Assembly: GCA_030065175.1 (NCBI GenBank)
Contig: JASJDH010000032.1
Span: forward strand, 1-32,721
Source of the DNA: Leptolyngbyaceae cyanobacterium MO_188.B28
Lineage (GTDB): Bacteria > Cyanobacteriota > Cyanobacteriia > Phormidesmidales > Phormidesmidaceae
Direction: 5' to 3'
DNA length: 32,721 nt
Below, piece after piece: positions 8,686 to 17,956 of the stretch. Both the position numbers and the translations under genes were made by a program. The stretch's first letter is position 1. Every line of letters begins with the position of its first letter. The notes beneath the pieces are model-generated. The model ran no database searches, was not told the DNA's origin, and was given only the letters and a program-made list of their open reading frames with translations.

Positions 8686-9435
8686 CTACTCTGCATTCAA
8701 AAACTCTAGATAAGCATGACTGAGTTCCTTAACTGCCGCCTCATAAAACTGCTTCCCATGCTCCGGAGTCGCTAGGGCGGGATTGGAGCCCATCCGACCA
8801 TCTGAATAAAAACGGCGGAAATCGACGGCTCCATAAATAGGATGGCCTGAGGGGGCGACCTCTGGGTCTAAGGGCGCTTGTTTGATAGCGTCGGGATAAA
8901 TATATTGGGTGAGAGCTACTTCGCTGGGCGTGGCGTGGGAGCCTTCTTGGTCGCCATAGAGATCCGCAGCCAATTTATGAACAGAGCTACACATAAACCA
9001 ATTCCCCAGGCGGCAGCGCACTCGGTCTGCCTGGGGAATATTGAGATCGGCAAGGGCGGCGTAGGTTTCAGAAAAAGCGGCCTTGAGGGTTGCGATATTG
9101 CCCCCATGTCCGTTGATAAAGAAGAAATGGGTGAAGCCAGCTTTGACCAAGGGCTTTAAATAGTCTTGAATCAGCGCGATCAGAGTGCTGGGACGGAGAC
9201 TGATACTGCCGGGAAACGCGGTATGATGGAGAGCCATGCCCACATTGATAGTGGGGCCAACGAGGGCGTTAATGGTTTCCCCCACCCCTTTGGCGATCGC
9301 CTCTGCGCAAATGGCGTCTGTTCCAATCAATCCTGTAGGGCCATGTTGTTCAGTAGAGCCGATAGGAAAAATCATGCCTTGGGATTGAGTCAGATATGCG
9401 TCTACCTCTGTCCAAGTACTCAGCTGTAGCAACAT
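8686..9435 (-). CDS. Creatininase-family amidohydrolase
   Basis: 249 residues, the usual size of the creatininase family (creatinine amidohydrolase and related enzymes opening cyclic or formamido substrates, including steps of riboflavin-type and mycofactocin pathways). The metal-binding residues are all in place: E29 and H31 in STEQHGPTG, D40 in GTDAICAE, H110 in INGHGGN, and E164, H167 and E172 in DQEGSHATPSEVALT. A good ribosome binding site, aaggaaa, sits just before ATG 9435. The substrate cannot be told from sequence. The truncated FAD monooxygenase directly downstream suggests it once worked beside an oxidising enzyme. It is probably cytosolic, as no signal peptide is visible. Confidence 0.9.
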   Translation of the reverse strand: MLLQLSTWTEVDAYLTQSQGMIFPIGSTEQHGPTGLIGTDAICAEAIAKGVGETINALVGPTINVGMALHHTAFPGSISLRPSTLIALIQDYLKPLVKAGFTHFFFINGHGGNIATLKAAFSETYAALADLNIPQADRVRCRLGNWFMCSSVHKLAADLYGDQEGSHATPSEVALTQYIYPDAIKQAPLDPEVAPSGHPIYGAVDFRRFYSDGRMGSNPALATPEHGKQFYEAAVKELSHAYLEFLNAE

Positions 9436-9890
9436 CGTTGTTTTTCCTTATCTATTTACACAAATTGCCCTCAAGCAGGCAACGGCATTGTTACAATGCT
9501 TGTATAACTGAGTACATTCATTTTTGCTGAAAGCTCTCAAGCTAAGTTAAGGTAACTCGATTTCGATGAATAATGCGAAAATAATCTGGGTAACCTCTTC
9601 ACAAGAGTTGAGACTCAAGCTTTAATGAGCTTAACGCGTCCATACGATCTCTTCCAGATGACTCTACGATCAAATTTAGAAGTTATGCCGTTACATCATA
9701 AGGAGTTTAAGAACTGGTGGTAAAAGTAGAACACTAGGTGGTCAACCTAGAGAGTTCCTCTGCCTGTCCATTAGTGAAGTCTAAGCAATCCAAATCAAGT
9801 CTTGAAAGGGATTATAGGCGTCTAATGGTTAAGCATACGCCCTCAAACCGTAAATAAATTGAAGCATTATCTGTTTAGGAGAAGCGACAC
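9436..9890. other. Divergent intergenic region, 455 bp
   Basis: It separates the creatininase-family gene (minus) from the gene at 9891 (plus). It holds the NtcA-like palindrome at 9501, a small hairpin ctaggt-ggtca-acctag near 9735, and a hairpin ggcgt...acgcc near 9817-9841 in the likely leader of the plus-strand gene. I see no convincing protein gene. Confidence 0.5.
9501..9516 (+). promoter_or_regulatory. NtcA-like site TGTA-N8-TACA
   Basis: The bases tgta-taactgag-taca match the palindromic NtcA consensus (GTA-N8-TAC with T and A flanks) exactly. NtcA is the cyanobacterial global nitrogen regulator and activates promoters whose -10 box lies about 22 bases downstream. On the plus strand a TAN3T box (taagtt) is at 9543, slightly too far. 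The minus direction has none at that distance. The site is 375 bp before the next plus-strand gene. Confidence 0.45.
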
Positions 9891-10202
9891 ATGCTACACC
9901 GCAAGATCTATCAACTTTGCTGTGATGGTCGTGACATATGGATCTTCTTGCGGGATCAGCAACGTTGGATCGAGCGTGCTCGCATCCTCGATATTGAAGG
10001 AGACTTAGTCACTCTTCGCTATGAAACAGAGGAAGAAGAAGAAATCTGTTCTTGGGAAGAGATTGTTCGTCTTGAGAGCATTGGCGCTGTGACCCAAAAG
10101 CTAGCGACTGTCCCTAGGGGCGATGTTGAACTCGCCATCGCAGAAGATTGTCCAGAAACAGAGCAAATTGGCGATCATCATCCAGAGTCAAATTCTGATT
10201 GA
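9891..10202 (+). CDS. Conserved cyanobacterial protein (DUF6679-like)
   Basis: 103 residues. The N-terminal 80 (MLHRKIYQLCCDGRDIW, RWIERARILDIEGDLVTLRYE, then ICSWEEIVRLESIGAVTQKLA) have the even, compact look of a small beta-rich domain. They match my recollection of a short family restricted to cyanobacteria, which I believe is DUF6679. The C-terminal 20 residues are acidic and variable-looking. ATG 9891 follows aggagaagcgacac, a clear ribosome binding site. Function is unknown. It has its own terminator just downstream and is probably monocistronic. Confidence 0.75.
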   Translation: MLHRKIYQLCCDGRDIWIFLRDQQRWIERARILDIEGDLVTLRYETEEEEEICSWEEIVRLESIGAVTQKLATVPRGDVELAIAEDCPETEQIGDHHPESNSD

Positions 10203-10234
10203 TATCCCATTATTTAAGTTGAGCAATTTCAAAA

Positions 10235-10291
10235 AAAATATCCTACCCAAATTCTCCTAGAAGCTAAGTTTGAGTAGGATATTTTATTTTT
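10235..10291 (+). terminator. Long hairpin terminator after the DUF6679-like gene
   Basis: A 17-base arm at 10235-10251 pairs with 10269-10285 (tatcctac / gtaggata core) with one mismatch, followed by attttt. It lies 33 bases past the stop codon. The A-rich left side could also terminate minus-strand transcription coming from 10419. Confidence 0.75.
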
Positions 10292-10418
10292 GGCGTATCG
10301 GGACATCCCTTAGAGTTTCTGCTCCAGCGCTTTTCGTCGGTTTTTCGATATCCAATGCTATCAATGCAAATCCCTACTTTTCTTGGCTATAGAGGGATAA
10401 TTCGCTAAGCGCTAAAGT

Positions 10419-10541
10419 TCAGTGGGCGGAACCATTGCCGTGGTAATTATCCGTATCGTAGAATCCATTTTTGGTGCCAAAAAATAGGCAGGCAACCGTA
10501 AATAGTGCGGTCAGGACGACCAAAATCAGTTTGACTTCCAT
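10419..10541 (-). CDS. 40-residue single-span membrane protein, possibly NDH-1 subunit NdhP
   Basis: The minus strand encodes MEVKLILVVLTALFTVACLF, then FGTKNGFYDTDNYHGNGSAH and a TGA at 10419. One N-terminal membrane span is followed by a short polar tail ending in YHGNGSAH. The strong amino-acid character and the tail resemble small thylakoid subunits conserved in cyanobacteria. I recall a similar ending in NdhP, the small subunit stabilising the large NDH-1 complex, but cannot confirm it. Photosystem II small subunits (PsbT, PsbI, Psb30, PsbX) do not fit. ATG 10541 is the only sensible start. Confidence 0.7.
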   Translation of the reverse strand: MEVKLILVVLTALFTVACLFFGTKNGFYDTDNYHGNGSAH

Positions 10542-10715
10542 ACGTGATCCCCTGATACCCTCTCAGAAAATATTAAAGATTTGACTAATGCCTCGTGCTC
10601 GAAGCACCCTGATTAACTTACCCAAGTTAGCTATCTAGCTTACCCTTCTTATTCGCCAACTCCCAAATTCTACACATATTAGTTTAAGAATCAACTTAGT
10701 TTCAGAATTGACGCA

Positions 10716-11363
10716 TCATAGGACGATTTCCTGGCCTCGTTCGGTAAACCGAACCGTTTTGATATTCCACTCAGGATTGCCTAGTAGCGTTTCACGCAGG
10801 CTGCCAAACAAGGCCCGTTGTTCACAACTGGAAAGGGATACGAGTTTACGCGGCGAGTTTGGGGCGAGGCGCAGATCTATGGTTGCTGCGCTGCTAGCGG
10901 CGTCAATCCTAACTCGATAGCCCGCTAGGCTAAAGTCGCTATTATCTTCCCCGTCTAATACTTTGGCGATCGCTTGCTCAATTGCCTGGTCTGGGTCTAC
11001 GCGGAGCGGTTCTGGGATGAAATCCCGGCAATTTTGATCAACTCGGTAAATAGTGACCGTTGTGCGATCGGATGATAAAGCAGTTGAAAGTTCCGCCTTT
11101 GTTTCAGATGGAGAGGCGCTGAACGACTCCTGTCCCGTCGTTGAAGGTTGGTTGGAGAGGTCGGTTTGGGGCAGCGTTTGGGGTGATTCATTAGGGGCGA
11201 CGGCAGCTGTCTTGTCAATAGGTGAAGAGACAGCGGCGCTACTATCTGCGGGAGGCTCAGAGGCGGCGTCATTTGGTGGGTTTCCGGATCCACTGCACGC
11301 GCACAGTGTGATCAATATTACACTCGCGAGCAAACATCGATAGGTTTTAAGCAACCTGACCAT
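10716..11363 (-). CDS. GerMN-domain lipoprotein
   Basis: From ATG 11363 the protein has 215 residues and starts MVRLLKTYRCLLASVILITL followed by CACSGSG, a signal peptide with a lipobox ending at cysteine. A Ser/Pro-rich linker of about 70 residues follows. The last 115 residues (TVTIYRVDQNCRDFIPEPLR, AIAKVLDGEDNSDF, FGSLRETLLGNPEWNIKTVRF) form a GerMN (spore/sporulation-type) domain, common in cyanobacterial envelope lipoproteins. Starting 37 codons earlier is possible but would bury the signal peptide, so I prefer 11363. The likely role is envelope or peptidoglycan-associated; the ligand is unknown. Confidence 0.85.
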   Translation of the reverse strand: MVRLLKTYRCLLASVILITLCACSGSGNPPNDAASEPPADSSAAVSSPIDKTAAVAPNESPQTLPQTDLSNQPSTTGQESFSASPSETKAELSTALSSDRTTVTIYRVDQNCRDFIPEPLRVDPDQAIEQAIAKVLDGEDNSDFSLAGYRVRIDAASSAATIDLRLAPNSPRKLVSLSSCEQRALFGSLRETLLGNPEWNIKTVRFTERGQEIVL

Positions 11364-11804
11364 TGGGGTGAAATACTGTAGACAGAAATTTTTACCTGTA
11401 CTATCTATGCTAATCAACTTGTCTTTAAACTCACTGAATCTATATTCGAACTTTGCTGATATCGCATTCCCCAAAGCATTCCCTCTGACTTGCAGATCTC
11501 TATCAGCTTTGGCTGTCGCTATGCGCCAACTTTAGGAGCCGCACCTTGCTGAAGCATGCCACATCTGAATTGGATATCCGTAATTTTCGAGGCAGGTCAG
11601 CAAGGGTGATTGGAGAAAGGCTGAGACTTTTATTCCATCACTTCAGAATCTTAGCGGCTTCTCCGCGCTATCGGTAGAGTCCCTTGTCAGCGCCATAATT
11701 CGACTTTTGGAGGTCACTCTTTCGGATATGACTATATCAGTCTTGTAAATAATTGGTAACTGCATCACAAAGCTAGATTTTCATCCGCATTGGAACTTTA
11801 GATA
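11364..11804. other. Divergent intergenic region before pyrB
   Basis: It lies between the GerMN lipoprotein gene (minus) and pyrB (plus) and should hold both promoters. I see no clear gene, riboswitch, PyrR-type attenuator or strong repeat. Confidence 0.4.
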
Positions 11805-12818
11805 ATGGCTGAGGCCACTTGGAATCGTCATCATATTATTTCGCTGGCAGACTTTACGCTTGCCGAATACGAAACAGTGTTGCAGACAGCCACTAGTTTC
11901 CTCGAGGTTTTGTCCCGTCGCACCAAGAAAGTTCCGACTTTACAAGGACAAGTTGTCACCCATTTATTTTTTGAGCCTTCCACCCGTACCCGCAGCAGCT
12001 TTGAACTCGCAGCTAAACGGTTATCTGCGGATACGCTGAACTTCGCTCCGGGAACTTCTTCCCTCACCAAGGGGGAAACGATTTTAGACACCGCTAAAAC
12101 GTATCTGGCGATGGGAACTGATTTAATGGTCATTCGCCATCAGCAGGCAGGGGTGCCCTTAGCGATCGCTCAAGAAATGGATCGGCTGGGGTCGGGGGTC
12201 GGGGTTTTCAATGCCGGAGACGGCCAACATGAGCATCCCTCCCAAGCGCTACTAGATCTGTTCACCATCTGTACGTCGCTTTCTCCAGACTATCCCCAGA
12301 TTTCGGCGCTTAAAGGGAAGAAAATCGCCATTGTGGGCGATATTCTGCATTCTCGAGTGGCCCGTTCTAACCTGTGGAGTTTGACAGCCTGTGGGGCTGA
12401 TGTGCATTTGGCGGCGCCCCCGACGCTATTGCCCAAGCAGTTTTCCGCTTCATTCGCCGCTCCATTAGCTGAGCAATCTAAGGCGATTTCGACGCAAATT
12501 AAGACTCACTGGAAAATTGAACCCGCTGTTCAAGATGCCGATTTTGTCATGACCTTGCGGTTGCAGAAAGAGCGGATGACTCGCTACCTCTTACCCAGTC
12601 TGAGGGAATATCATCAGCAATTTGGCATTACGCGCGATCGCCTAGCGCTTTGCAAACCCGATGTTAAAGTCCTCCATCCAGGTCCGGTCAATCGAGGCGT
12701 TGAGATCAGTTCAGATTTAATGGATGATCCGGCATTGAGTTTGATTCCTAAACAGGTCGCCAATGGCGTTGCTGTGCGCATGGCGTTGCTCTATCTCATG
12801 GGGACTAGCCGTAATTAG
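11805..12818 (+). CDS. pyrB: Aspartate carbamoyltransferase catalytic chain
   Basis: 337 residues. It catalyses the committed step of pyrimidine synthesis, carbamoyl phosphate plus aspartate to carbamoyl aspartate. The carbamoyl-phosphate motif [19 protein letters not shown] starts at residue 55. [30 protein letters not shown], the [10 protein letters not shown] segment and [13 protein letters not shown] follow in the expected order. It is slightly longer than the E. coli chain. No pyrI regulatory subunit gene is adjacent, as usual for cyanobacteria. Cytosolic trimer by family knowledge. Confidence 0.97.
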   Translation: MAEATWNRHHIISLADFTLAEYETVLQTATSFLEVLSRRTKKVPTLQGQVVTHLFFEPSTRTRSSFELAAKRLSADTLNFAPGTSSLTKGETILDTAKTYLAMGTDLMVIRHQQAGVPLAIAQEMDRLGSGVGVFNAGDGQHEHPSQALLDLFTICTSLSPDYPQISALKGKKIAIVGDILHSRVARSNLWSLTACGADVHLAAPPTLLPKQFSASFAAPLAEQSKAISTQIKTHWKIEPAVQDADFVMTLRLQKERMTRYLLPSLREYHQQFGITRDRLALCKPDVKVLHPGPVNRGVEISSDLMDDPALSLIPKQVANGVAVRMALLYLMGTSRN

Positions 12819-12859
12819 GAAGTAATTAGAAAGTTGCTATCAAGATAATGTCCCAGGTT

Positions 12860-13050
12860 GAGCTGGACAATAGATAAGGAATAAGCTTCCAAAAGCAGCA
12901 TGCAGGGCGTGCAAATTGCAGCACAAGCGGCAGAGGGGATAATCCGGCAGAGGTAATATAAGGAAATCAGCAGCCATTTAGGGAACGGATTCTATTTCCT
13001 GACTCCTGTCTTCTGCCCCAAGGAAAATTTTCAACTTTAAGTTGATAGTC
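12860..13050. repeat. Dispersed imperfect-palindrome repeat, copy A
   Basis: It fills most of the pyrB-moaE gap (12819-13128). It shares with copies at 16539 and 26582 a left motif gacaat..a...aaggaata, a core ctcctgtcttctgcccc (near 13000) and a right end ..aagttgat (13031-13048). It is longer and more diverged than the other two. No gene is visible here. Confidence 0.5.
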
Positions 13051-13128
13051 CAATGCAAGAGTCAGAATAGAATAGATTTTCTGAGTTCATCGCTGTATTC
13101 TTGACGGACTCATTTGTCGAAGTTGAAG

Positions 13129-13650
13129 ATGATTACTACCCCAAACCATATGCAGTCTGGCGCTACTCTATCTGTTTCGACGCCGATTCAGCCCCACTCT
13201 GGAGACCATTTCGCCATCACAATCGCTCCGCTCTCCATTGAGGAGGTATACGGCCTAGCGGATGCTCCAGCGAATGGGGCTGTGGTCATGATGAGCGGTA
13301 TGGTGCGCAACAACACAGAGGGTCGGCCGGTTGCGGCTTTAGAGTATCAGGCTTATGAGCCCATGGCGATCCGCGTATTTCAACAGATCGCCGCTGAAAT
13401 ACGCACAACTTGGTCAGAGGTGACTCATATTGTCATTCATCATCGGATTGGGCGATTGGAAGTGGGACAGATTAGCGTTCTCGTGGCAGTGGGTTGCCCT
13501 CACCGTTCAGAAGCCTTTGCCGCCTGCCAGTATGCCATTGACACCCTCAAGCATAATGCCCCCATCTGGAAAAAAGAATGGTATCGCGAGTCAGAGGGGC
13601 AGTTGTCTGGCAGTTGGGTGAGCATTGGCGCCTGTGAGCAACTACAATAA
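13129..13650 (+). CDS. moaE: Molybdopterin synthase large (catalytic) subunit
   Basis: 173 residues from ATG 13129; a TTG five codons upstream is an alternative. MoaE dimerises with thiocarboxylated MoaD and converts precursor Z (cPMP) to molybdopterin. Family marks are GAVVMMSGMVRNNTEGRPV, LEYQAYEPMA, HHRIGRLEVGQISVLVAV, HRSEAFAACQYAIDTLK and PIWKKEWY, which includes the active-site lysines. The 20-30 N-terminal residues before the FAITIAPL core are longer than usual and probably unstructured. No moaD is adjacent. The MoeB-rhodanese and JAMM genes at 20246-22072 would serve the same sulfur-carrier chemistry. Confidence 0.95.
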   Translation: MITTPNHMQSGATLSVSTPIQPHSGDHFAITIAPLSIEEVYGLADAPANGAVVMMSGMVRNNTEGRPVAALEYQAYEPMAIRVFQQIAAEIRTTWSEVTHIVIHHRIGRLEVGQISVLVAVGCPHRSEAFAACQYAIDTLKHNAPIWKKEWYRESEGQLSGSWVSIGACEQLQ

Positions 13651-13777
13651 AGTTTGTCGATTTATTAGTTCAAAGATACTATACTTGGACTGATCATCTA
13701 ATCGATCAGATTCGAAGCTGTGCTTGCCAATGGCTTCCCTTCTGCTAAGCTGCATACACATTATTGCTGAGGTACCT

Positions 13778-14827
13778 ATGGCGCCCAAATCCGAAAGCTC
13801 TGAAAAGAATAAGGCGCTCAATGCTGTTCTGGGGCAAATTGAGCGGAATTTTGGCAAAGGCTCCATTATGCGCTTGGGAGACGCCAGCCGCATGCGGGTC
13901 GAGACAATTCCGACCGGCGCCCTTACGCTGGACCGGGCATTGGGAGGAGGGTTGCCGAAGGGTCGGGTGATTGAGATTTACGGGCCAGAAAGTTCTGGTA
14001 AGACCACGGTGGCGCTGCATGCGATCGCCCAGGTCCAGGAAAGGGGCGGAGTGGCCGCCTTCGTCGATGCTGAGCATGCCCTCGATCCCGTTTATGCTGC
14101 GGCACTAGGGGTTGACATTGAAAACTTGCTCGTTTCCCAACCCGACACCGGGGAGATGGCCCTGGAAATTGTGGATCAATTAGTGCGATCGTCTGCGGTC
14201 GATCTGGTTGTCATTGACTCTGTAGCTGCGTTGGTTCCGCGGGCTGAAATTGAAGGCGAGATGGGTGACGCCCATGTGGGACTTCAGGCTCGATTGATGA
14301 GCCAAGCCCTGAGGAAAATTACCGGTAATATCGGCAAGTCTAACTGCACCGTGATCTTCCTCAATCAGCTGCGGCTGAAAATTGGAGTGAGCTATGGCAA
14401 CCCTGAAACGACAACCGGCGGAAACGCCCTCAAGTTTTACGCCTCCGTCCGTCTAGACATTCGTCGGATTCAAACCCTCAAGAAAGGCAGCGAAGAATTT
14501 GGTATTCGCGCTAAGGTCAAGGTCGCCAAAAACAAAGTGGCTCCCCCCTTTCGCATTGCCGAATTTGATGTCATTTTCGGCCAGGGTATCTCTCGCTTAG
14601 GGTGTTTACTTGATATCGCTGAGGAGACGGGGATTGTCGTTCGCAAAGGGGCCTGGTATAGCTATAACGGCGACAATATTGGTCAAGGCCGCGACAATAC
14701 TATCCAACGGCTTAAAGAAGATCCTGAGTTTGCTCAAACCATTGAAAAATTGGTGCGTCAGGAGCTGGAGTTGGATAGCAAAGATGTTGACGACGCTAAT
14801 GGGGCAGCGGATAACGAAAAAGAGTGA
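13778..14827 (+). CDS. recA: Recombinase A
   Basis: 349 residues from ATG 13778, which has GAGG five bases upstream and gives the standard N-terminus; the frame is open 18 codons further up. RecA forms filaments on single-stranded DNA and drives strand exchange. Walker A is GPESSGKTT at 69-77. Walker B ([10 protein letters not shown]), loop L1 ([20 protein letters not shown]) and loop L2 ([22 protein letters not shown]) are intact. The acidic C-terminal tail is normal. A small hairpin (ctgatc...gatcag near 13690-13710) lies between moaE and recA. I see no clear LexA box. Confidence 0.98.
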   Translation: MAPKSESSEKNKALNAVLGQIERNFGKGSIMRLGDASRMRVETIPTGALTLDRALGGGLPKGRVIEIYGPESSGKTTVALHAIAQVQERGGVAAFVDAEHALDPVYAAALGVDIENLLVSQPDTGEMALEIVDQLVRSSAVDLVVIDSVAALVPRAEIEGEMGDAHVGLQARLMSQALRKITGNIGKSNCTVIFLNQLRLKIGVSYGNPETTTGGNALKFYASVRLDIRRIQTLKKGSEEFGIRAKVKVAKNKVAPPFRIAEFDVIFGQGISRLGCLLDIAEETGIVVRKGAWYSYNGDNIGQGRDNTIQRLKEDPEFAQTIEKLVRQELELDSKDVDDANGAADNEKE

Positions 14828-15048
14828 ACAGCTTGAATGGAGGGCTCAGCGCCTAAAGAGTGTTGTCGTACACAAAAAACTAAATTCTTTCTAATGTACA
14901 AATTATTTATAATGTACAGGAATTTGATTCTGTACCTATTTTTTGCAAAATGAGCGCTTTGATGTAAATAATACCTCTCAAAGCTGTTTTGTCGGCTAAT
15001 TGTCGGTGGGGGCAGGGCTTGATTGGAAGTGGCTTCCGCAAAGGAACT

Positions 15049-16215
15049 ATGCTTGATATCCCGAAGTACTTTGTCTCCCTTGTTCCTAGAATATCCATCC
15101 TGGATCGGTATGTAGCGACTGAATTCATTGCTCCTTTTTTATTCGGGGCTGGTCTTTTTTCATCTGTAGGGGTGACCATAGGCAGCGCGTTTGAACTCAT
15201 GCGTATGGCGGTCGACTTAGGGCTGCCAATTGTATTGGTGTTCCAAGTGCTTGCCCTATCTTTACCGCAGTTTATATCCTACTCATTTCCTGCGGCGGTG
15301 CTGCTAGCCGCATTGTTGTCCTATGGTCGTCTTTCAAGCGATAGCGAACTGACTGCGTTTCGGAGTTGTGGAATTAGTACCTATCGGTTACTCGCGCCTG
15401 TTCTTATTTTGGGCTTTTTAGTCACGACTCTCACGTTCGCATTTAATGAATCCATCGTGCCAGCGGCGAATTATCAAAGTGAGCAGCTTCTAGACACCGC
15501 CCTTAATCGAGAAAATCCCACGTTTAGGGAAAAAAATATTCTCTACAAGCAATACGGTAAGCAAAAGCAAGCTGACGGTAAGACCAAGAAAGTGCTTGAG
15601 CGGTTATTTTACGCTGAGAGATTTGATGGAGAGCAGATGAAGGGATTGACTATCCTGGATAGATCCTATGGTCGTCTCACCACGATTGTCACCTCAGAGT
15701 CAGGCCAATGGAATCCCCTCAATAATGAGTGGGACTTATTTAATGGAACAAGTTATATTATTTCCCCTGATGGTTCTTATCGGAATATTGTTTACTTTGA
15801 ACATCAGCAATTGCAATTACCCCGTGCGCCGTTAGACATCGCGAATAATACGCGAGGGTCTGATGAGATGAATATTGTCCAATTACTCAGGCGGTTGGAG
15901 CTTGAACGGCAAAGTGAAGATCTGGAGGAAATTCGCAAAGTTCAAATCCGGATTCACCAGAAACTTGCTTTACCCTGCGCCTGCGTAATTTTTGGCTTGG
16001 TTGGCGGCACATTGGGCAGCACATTTCGGCAAGCCAGTAAGTCGACTGGATTTGGCTTAAGCGTACTGATGATTTTTATCTATTATTTTTTGTTGTCTTT
16101 TGGGGATGCTCTGGGATTGGTGGGCTATATTTCTCCTCTATTGGCCGGTTGGCTGCCTAATTTTATTGGGCTAGGGATAGAAGGATTATTGCTCTCTAAA
16201 GCTAATAATTATTGA
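15049..16215 (+). CDS. LptF/LptG family lipopolysaccharide export permease
   Basis: 388 residues from ATG 15049, which follows aaggaact, a good ribosome binding site; 20 extra upstream codons are open but unlikely. The YjgP/YjgQ (LptF/G) fold is visible: an N-terminal span (YVATEFIAPFLFGAGLFSSV), two further N-terminal spans, a periplasmic beta-jellyroll (about residues 130-290) and three C-terminal spans ending in a short cytosolic tail. LptFG with the ATPase LptB extracts lipopolysaccharide from the inner membrane. Cyanobacteria usually have one such gene that may serve as both halves, so I do not choose F or G. Confidence 0.92.
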   Translation: MLDIPKYFVSLVPRISILDRYVATEFIAPFLFGAGLFSSVGVTIGSAFELMRMAVDLGLPIVLVFQVLALSLPQFISYSFPAAVLLAALLSYGRLSSDSELTAFRSCGISTYRLLAPVLILGFLVTTLTFAFNESIVPAANYQSEQLLDTALNRENPTFREKNILYKQYGKQKQADGKTKKVLERLFYAERFDGEQMKGLTILDRSYGRLTTIVTSESGQWNPLNNEWDLFNGTSYIISPDGSYRNIVYFEHQQLQLPRAPLDIANNTRGSDEMNIVQLLRRLELERQSEDLEEIRKVQIRIHQKLALPCACVIFGLVGGTLGSTFRQASKSTGFGLSVLMIFIYYFLLSFGDALGLVGYISPLLAGWLPNFIGLGIEGLLLSKANNY

Positions 16216-16674
16216 TTGCCACTGCAGCTCAGGAAATCTGGCGAGTCAGGAATCCATAATGCATGACTGGTCTGGGTTATAACGCCAAACTACTGTATTG
16301 CGCTTCCAGCATGCTTATCTGCTTTAGAGTAATATTTGAGGAGATTACCTGAAATTACTGAGCCTTTTCCGAAATCTGTCTACTTTTGAATGTTGTAATT
16401 CATAAGCGGAGTTCGCCGCCTATAAAGCCCACTTGCCCCCTGTTATTAGCCCCTGTTTGTTCCTGCGCTGAACTGAAGAGTTTTTTCTCATGCGGTGTCT
16501 CTGTCGCGGGGTTATCTATCATAGCGGATTGCGGCTCCAATTCAAGCCGAGACAATTTATCAGAGAAGGAAGTCAGAAGTCAGTCAGAAACTGGATTCTG
16601 TCTCCTATTTTTTGCATGGTTCCCCAATGACTATGTCCCCCTTCAAGTTGATGCCCTCGGATTGTTTCCGAAGA
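16216..16674. other. Intergenic region between convergent lptF-type and YihY-type genes
   Basis: 459 bp. The only open frame of note (from 16386) lacks protein character and overlaps a repeat. Dispersed repeat copy B lies at 16539-16653. Nothing else is supported. Confidence 0.5.
16539..16653. repeat. Dispersed imperfect-palindrome repeat, copy B
   Basis: The left end attcaagccgagacaattta is followed by a purine-rich arm (agagaaggaagtcagaagtc), a pyrimidine arm (ttctgtctcctatttttt) and the right end gtcccccttcaagttgat. The order of parts matches copy C at 26582. Confidence 0.6.
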
Positions 16675-17691
16675 TTAATCTGAATAAGGATTGGGGCTGT
16701 TATCAAAGCGTTGCTGATATGCATGCAGAGCTTTGCGACTGCCGAACAGATGTGCATAGATATAAGTGAACTCAGCACCGAGAAAGAATATTTGACTGGT
16801 GAGGTAAATCCACAGCATCAGCACCATAACCCCGCCCACGACCCCATAGGATTGAAACCGACTACCGAGACTAATCACGCTATTGCTGACTAACTGCTGA
16901 AGGATGACAAATGAAGTTGCAGTGATCAAAGCGCCAAGCCAGATGTCCCCCCAGGCGACTTGAGTGGACGGTAATATTTTGAATAAGACGATCACTACAA
17001 GGGTGAGCGTGATCAAAGAAGCGCCAAGCTGCAGTATTGATAAGAGAGCAACTCGGTCAATGGTGATGAAATAAAGGTGGTTGCTGAAATTCTCAACAAT
17101 TTTCAGAACCAGATCAATTGCTAGGGTTGACAGTAAAGAAACGAGTATCAAAGCAGCGGCTCCAAAGATCAACACAAAGGCGAAGAGTTTTCTGCCTACG
17201 AAGCCCAAAACCATGGTCATTAAGTTTTGGTTGGGCATTTGGCTTGGGTGAGTCCGCCAGATTTTGTCGATGTAACGGTCGAGCGCGCTAAAGAAACCGC
17301 TTGCTGTAAAAAATAGCACCCCAAAGCTAACGAGACCTGCACTTGCACTACCTTGGTATAACTGGGACAATGTTCGCTTAACAACGCTAAAAGCGGAAGG
17401 CGGTAAAGCCTTCTGCGCCTCAATCAGGAGCTGCTGAGAGAGATCCGTGGTTGGCTCGACGATGACCCCGAAGATGCTTAGGATGACCAGAATAATGGGA
17501 AAGAAAGAAAAGAGAGCGTAATAGGACAGCGCTGCACCCATTTCCAGACATTCGTCTTGCTGCCATTTCAAAAAGGTTTGGATCAATAGATGAACGATTT
17601 TTGATTGGCGAACTGAGGCTATAAAGGCCTTAATCATAGACAGCGCCCTTGCCCAAGGCTGTTTAGGGGGTTTTATCTTGCGGTGGGTCAT
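16675..17691 (-). CDS. YihY/BrkB-family inner membrane protein
   Basis: 338 residues with about six membrane spans. The family signature appears as [20 protein letters not shown] near residue 47, then [15 protein letters not shown] and [28 protein letters not shown] cut over the last spans. Older annotations call this RNase BN, but that activity belongs to another protein. The family is thought to be a transporter or envelope factor. Its start overlaps the end of yidD by 29 bases, which implies translational coupling. Confidence 0.93.
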   Translation of the reverse strand: MTHRKIKPPKQPWARALSMIKAFIASVRQSKIVHLLIQTFLKWQQDECLEMGAALSYYALFSFFPIILVILSIFGVIVEPTTDLSQQLLIEAQKALPPSAFSVVKRTLSQLYQGSASAGLVSFGVLFFTASGFFSALDRYIDKIWRTHPSQMPNQNLMTMVLGFVGRKLFAFVLIFGAAALILVSLLSTLAIDLVLKIVENFSNHLYFITIDRVALLSILQLGASLITLTLVVIVLFKILPSTQVAWGDIWLGALITATSFVILQQLVSNSVISLGSRFQSYGVVGGVMVLMLWIYLTSQIFFLGAEFTYIYAHLFGSRKALHAYQQRFDNSPNPYSD

Positions 17692-17956
17692 CTTGAGCTT
17701 GGGCTATTGCTTTTTTCAGCGACGTTTTGTCGACAGTCCAAAATATCTCTGGCACTGGATCATATCCGCCGGGATGAAAGGGGTGACAGCGCAAAATACG
17801 CCGAATCGCCAGCCAGCTCCCTCGAAACACCCCAAATCGTTCAAGTGCGTCTAGGGCGTATTGTGAACAGGTTGGCTGAAAACGACAGGTGGGTGGAAAT
17901 AAGGGTGAGATGAAGCGTCGGTAACCTCGAATTAGCCAGATTAGGAGAATTTTCAT
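17663..17956 (-). CDS. yidD: Membrane protein insertion efficiency factor YidD
   Basis: 97 residues with the family core [32 protein letters not shown], and [14 protein letters not shown], including the conserved cysteines. YidD is a small amphipathic protein that aids YidC-dependent membrane insertion. It is normally beside rnpA and yidC; here it is detached and coupled to the YihY-type gene. A C-terminal tail of 25 polar residues extends past the usual end. Confidence 0.95.
   Translation of the reverse strand: MKILLIWLIRGYRRFISPLFPPTCRFQPTCSQYALDALERFGVFRGSWLAIRRILRCHPFHPGGYDPVPEIFWTVDKTSLKKAIAQAQDDPPQDKTP

Noticed and set aside
9780-9850. Hairpin resembling a tRNA D-arm
   Set aside because: ggcgt...acgcc pairs, but no acceptor, anticodon or T-arm can be built around it.
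13680-13777. LexA/SOS box before recA
   Set aside because: No convincing palindromic operator; only a small ctgatc/gatcag hairpin is present.
16386-16769. 127-codon plus-strand frame before the YihY-type gene end
   Set aside because: Covers dispersed repeat copy B and the antisense of the YihY-type 3' end; composition is not protein-like.
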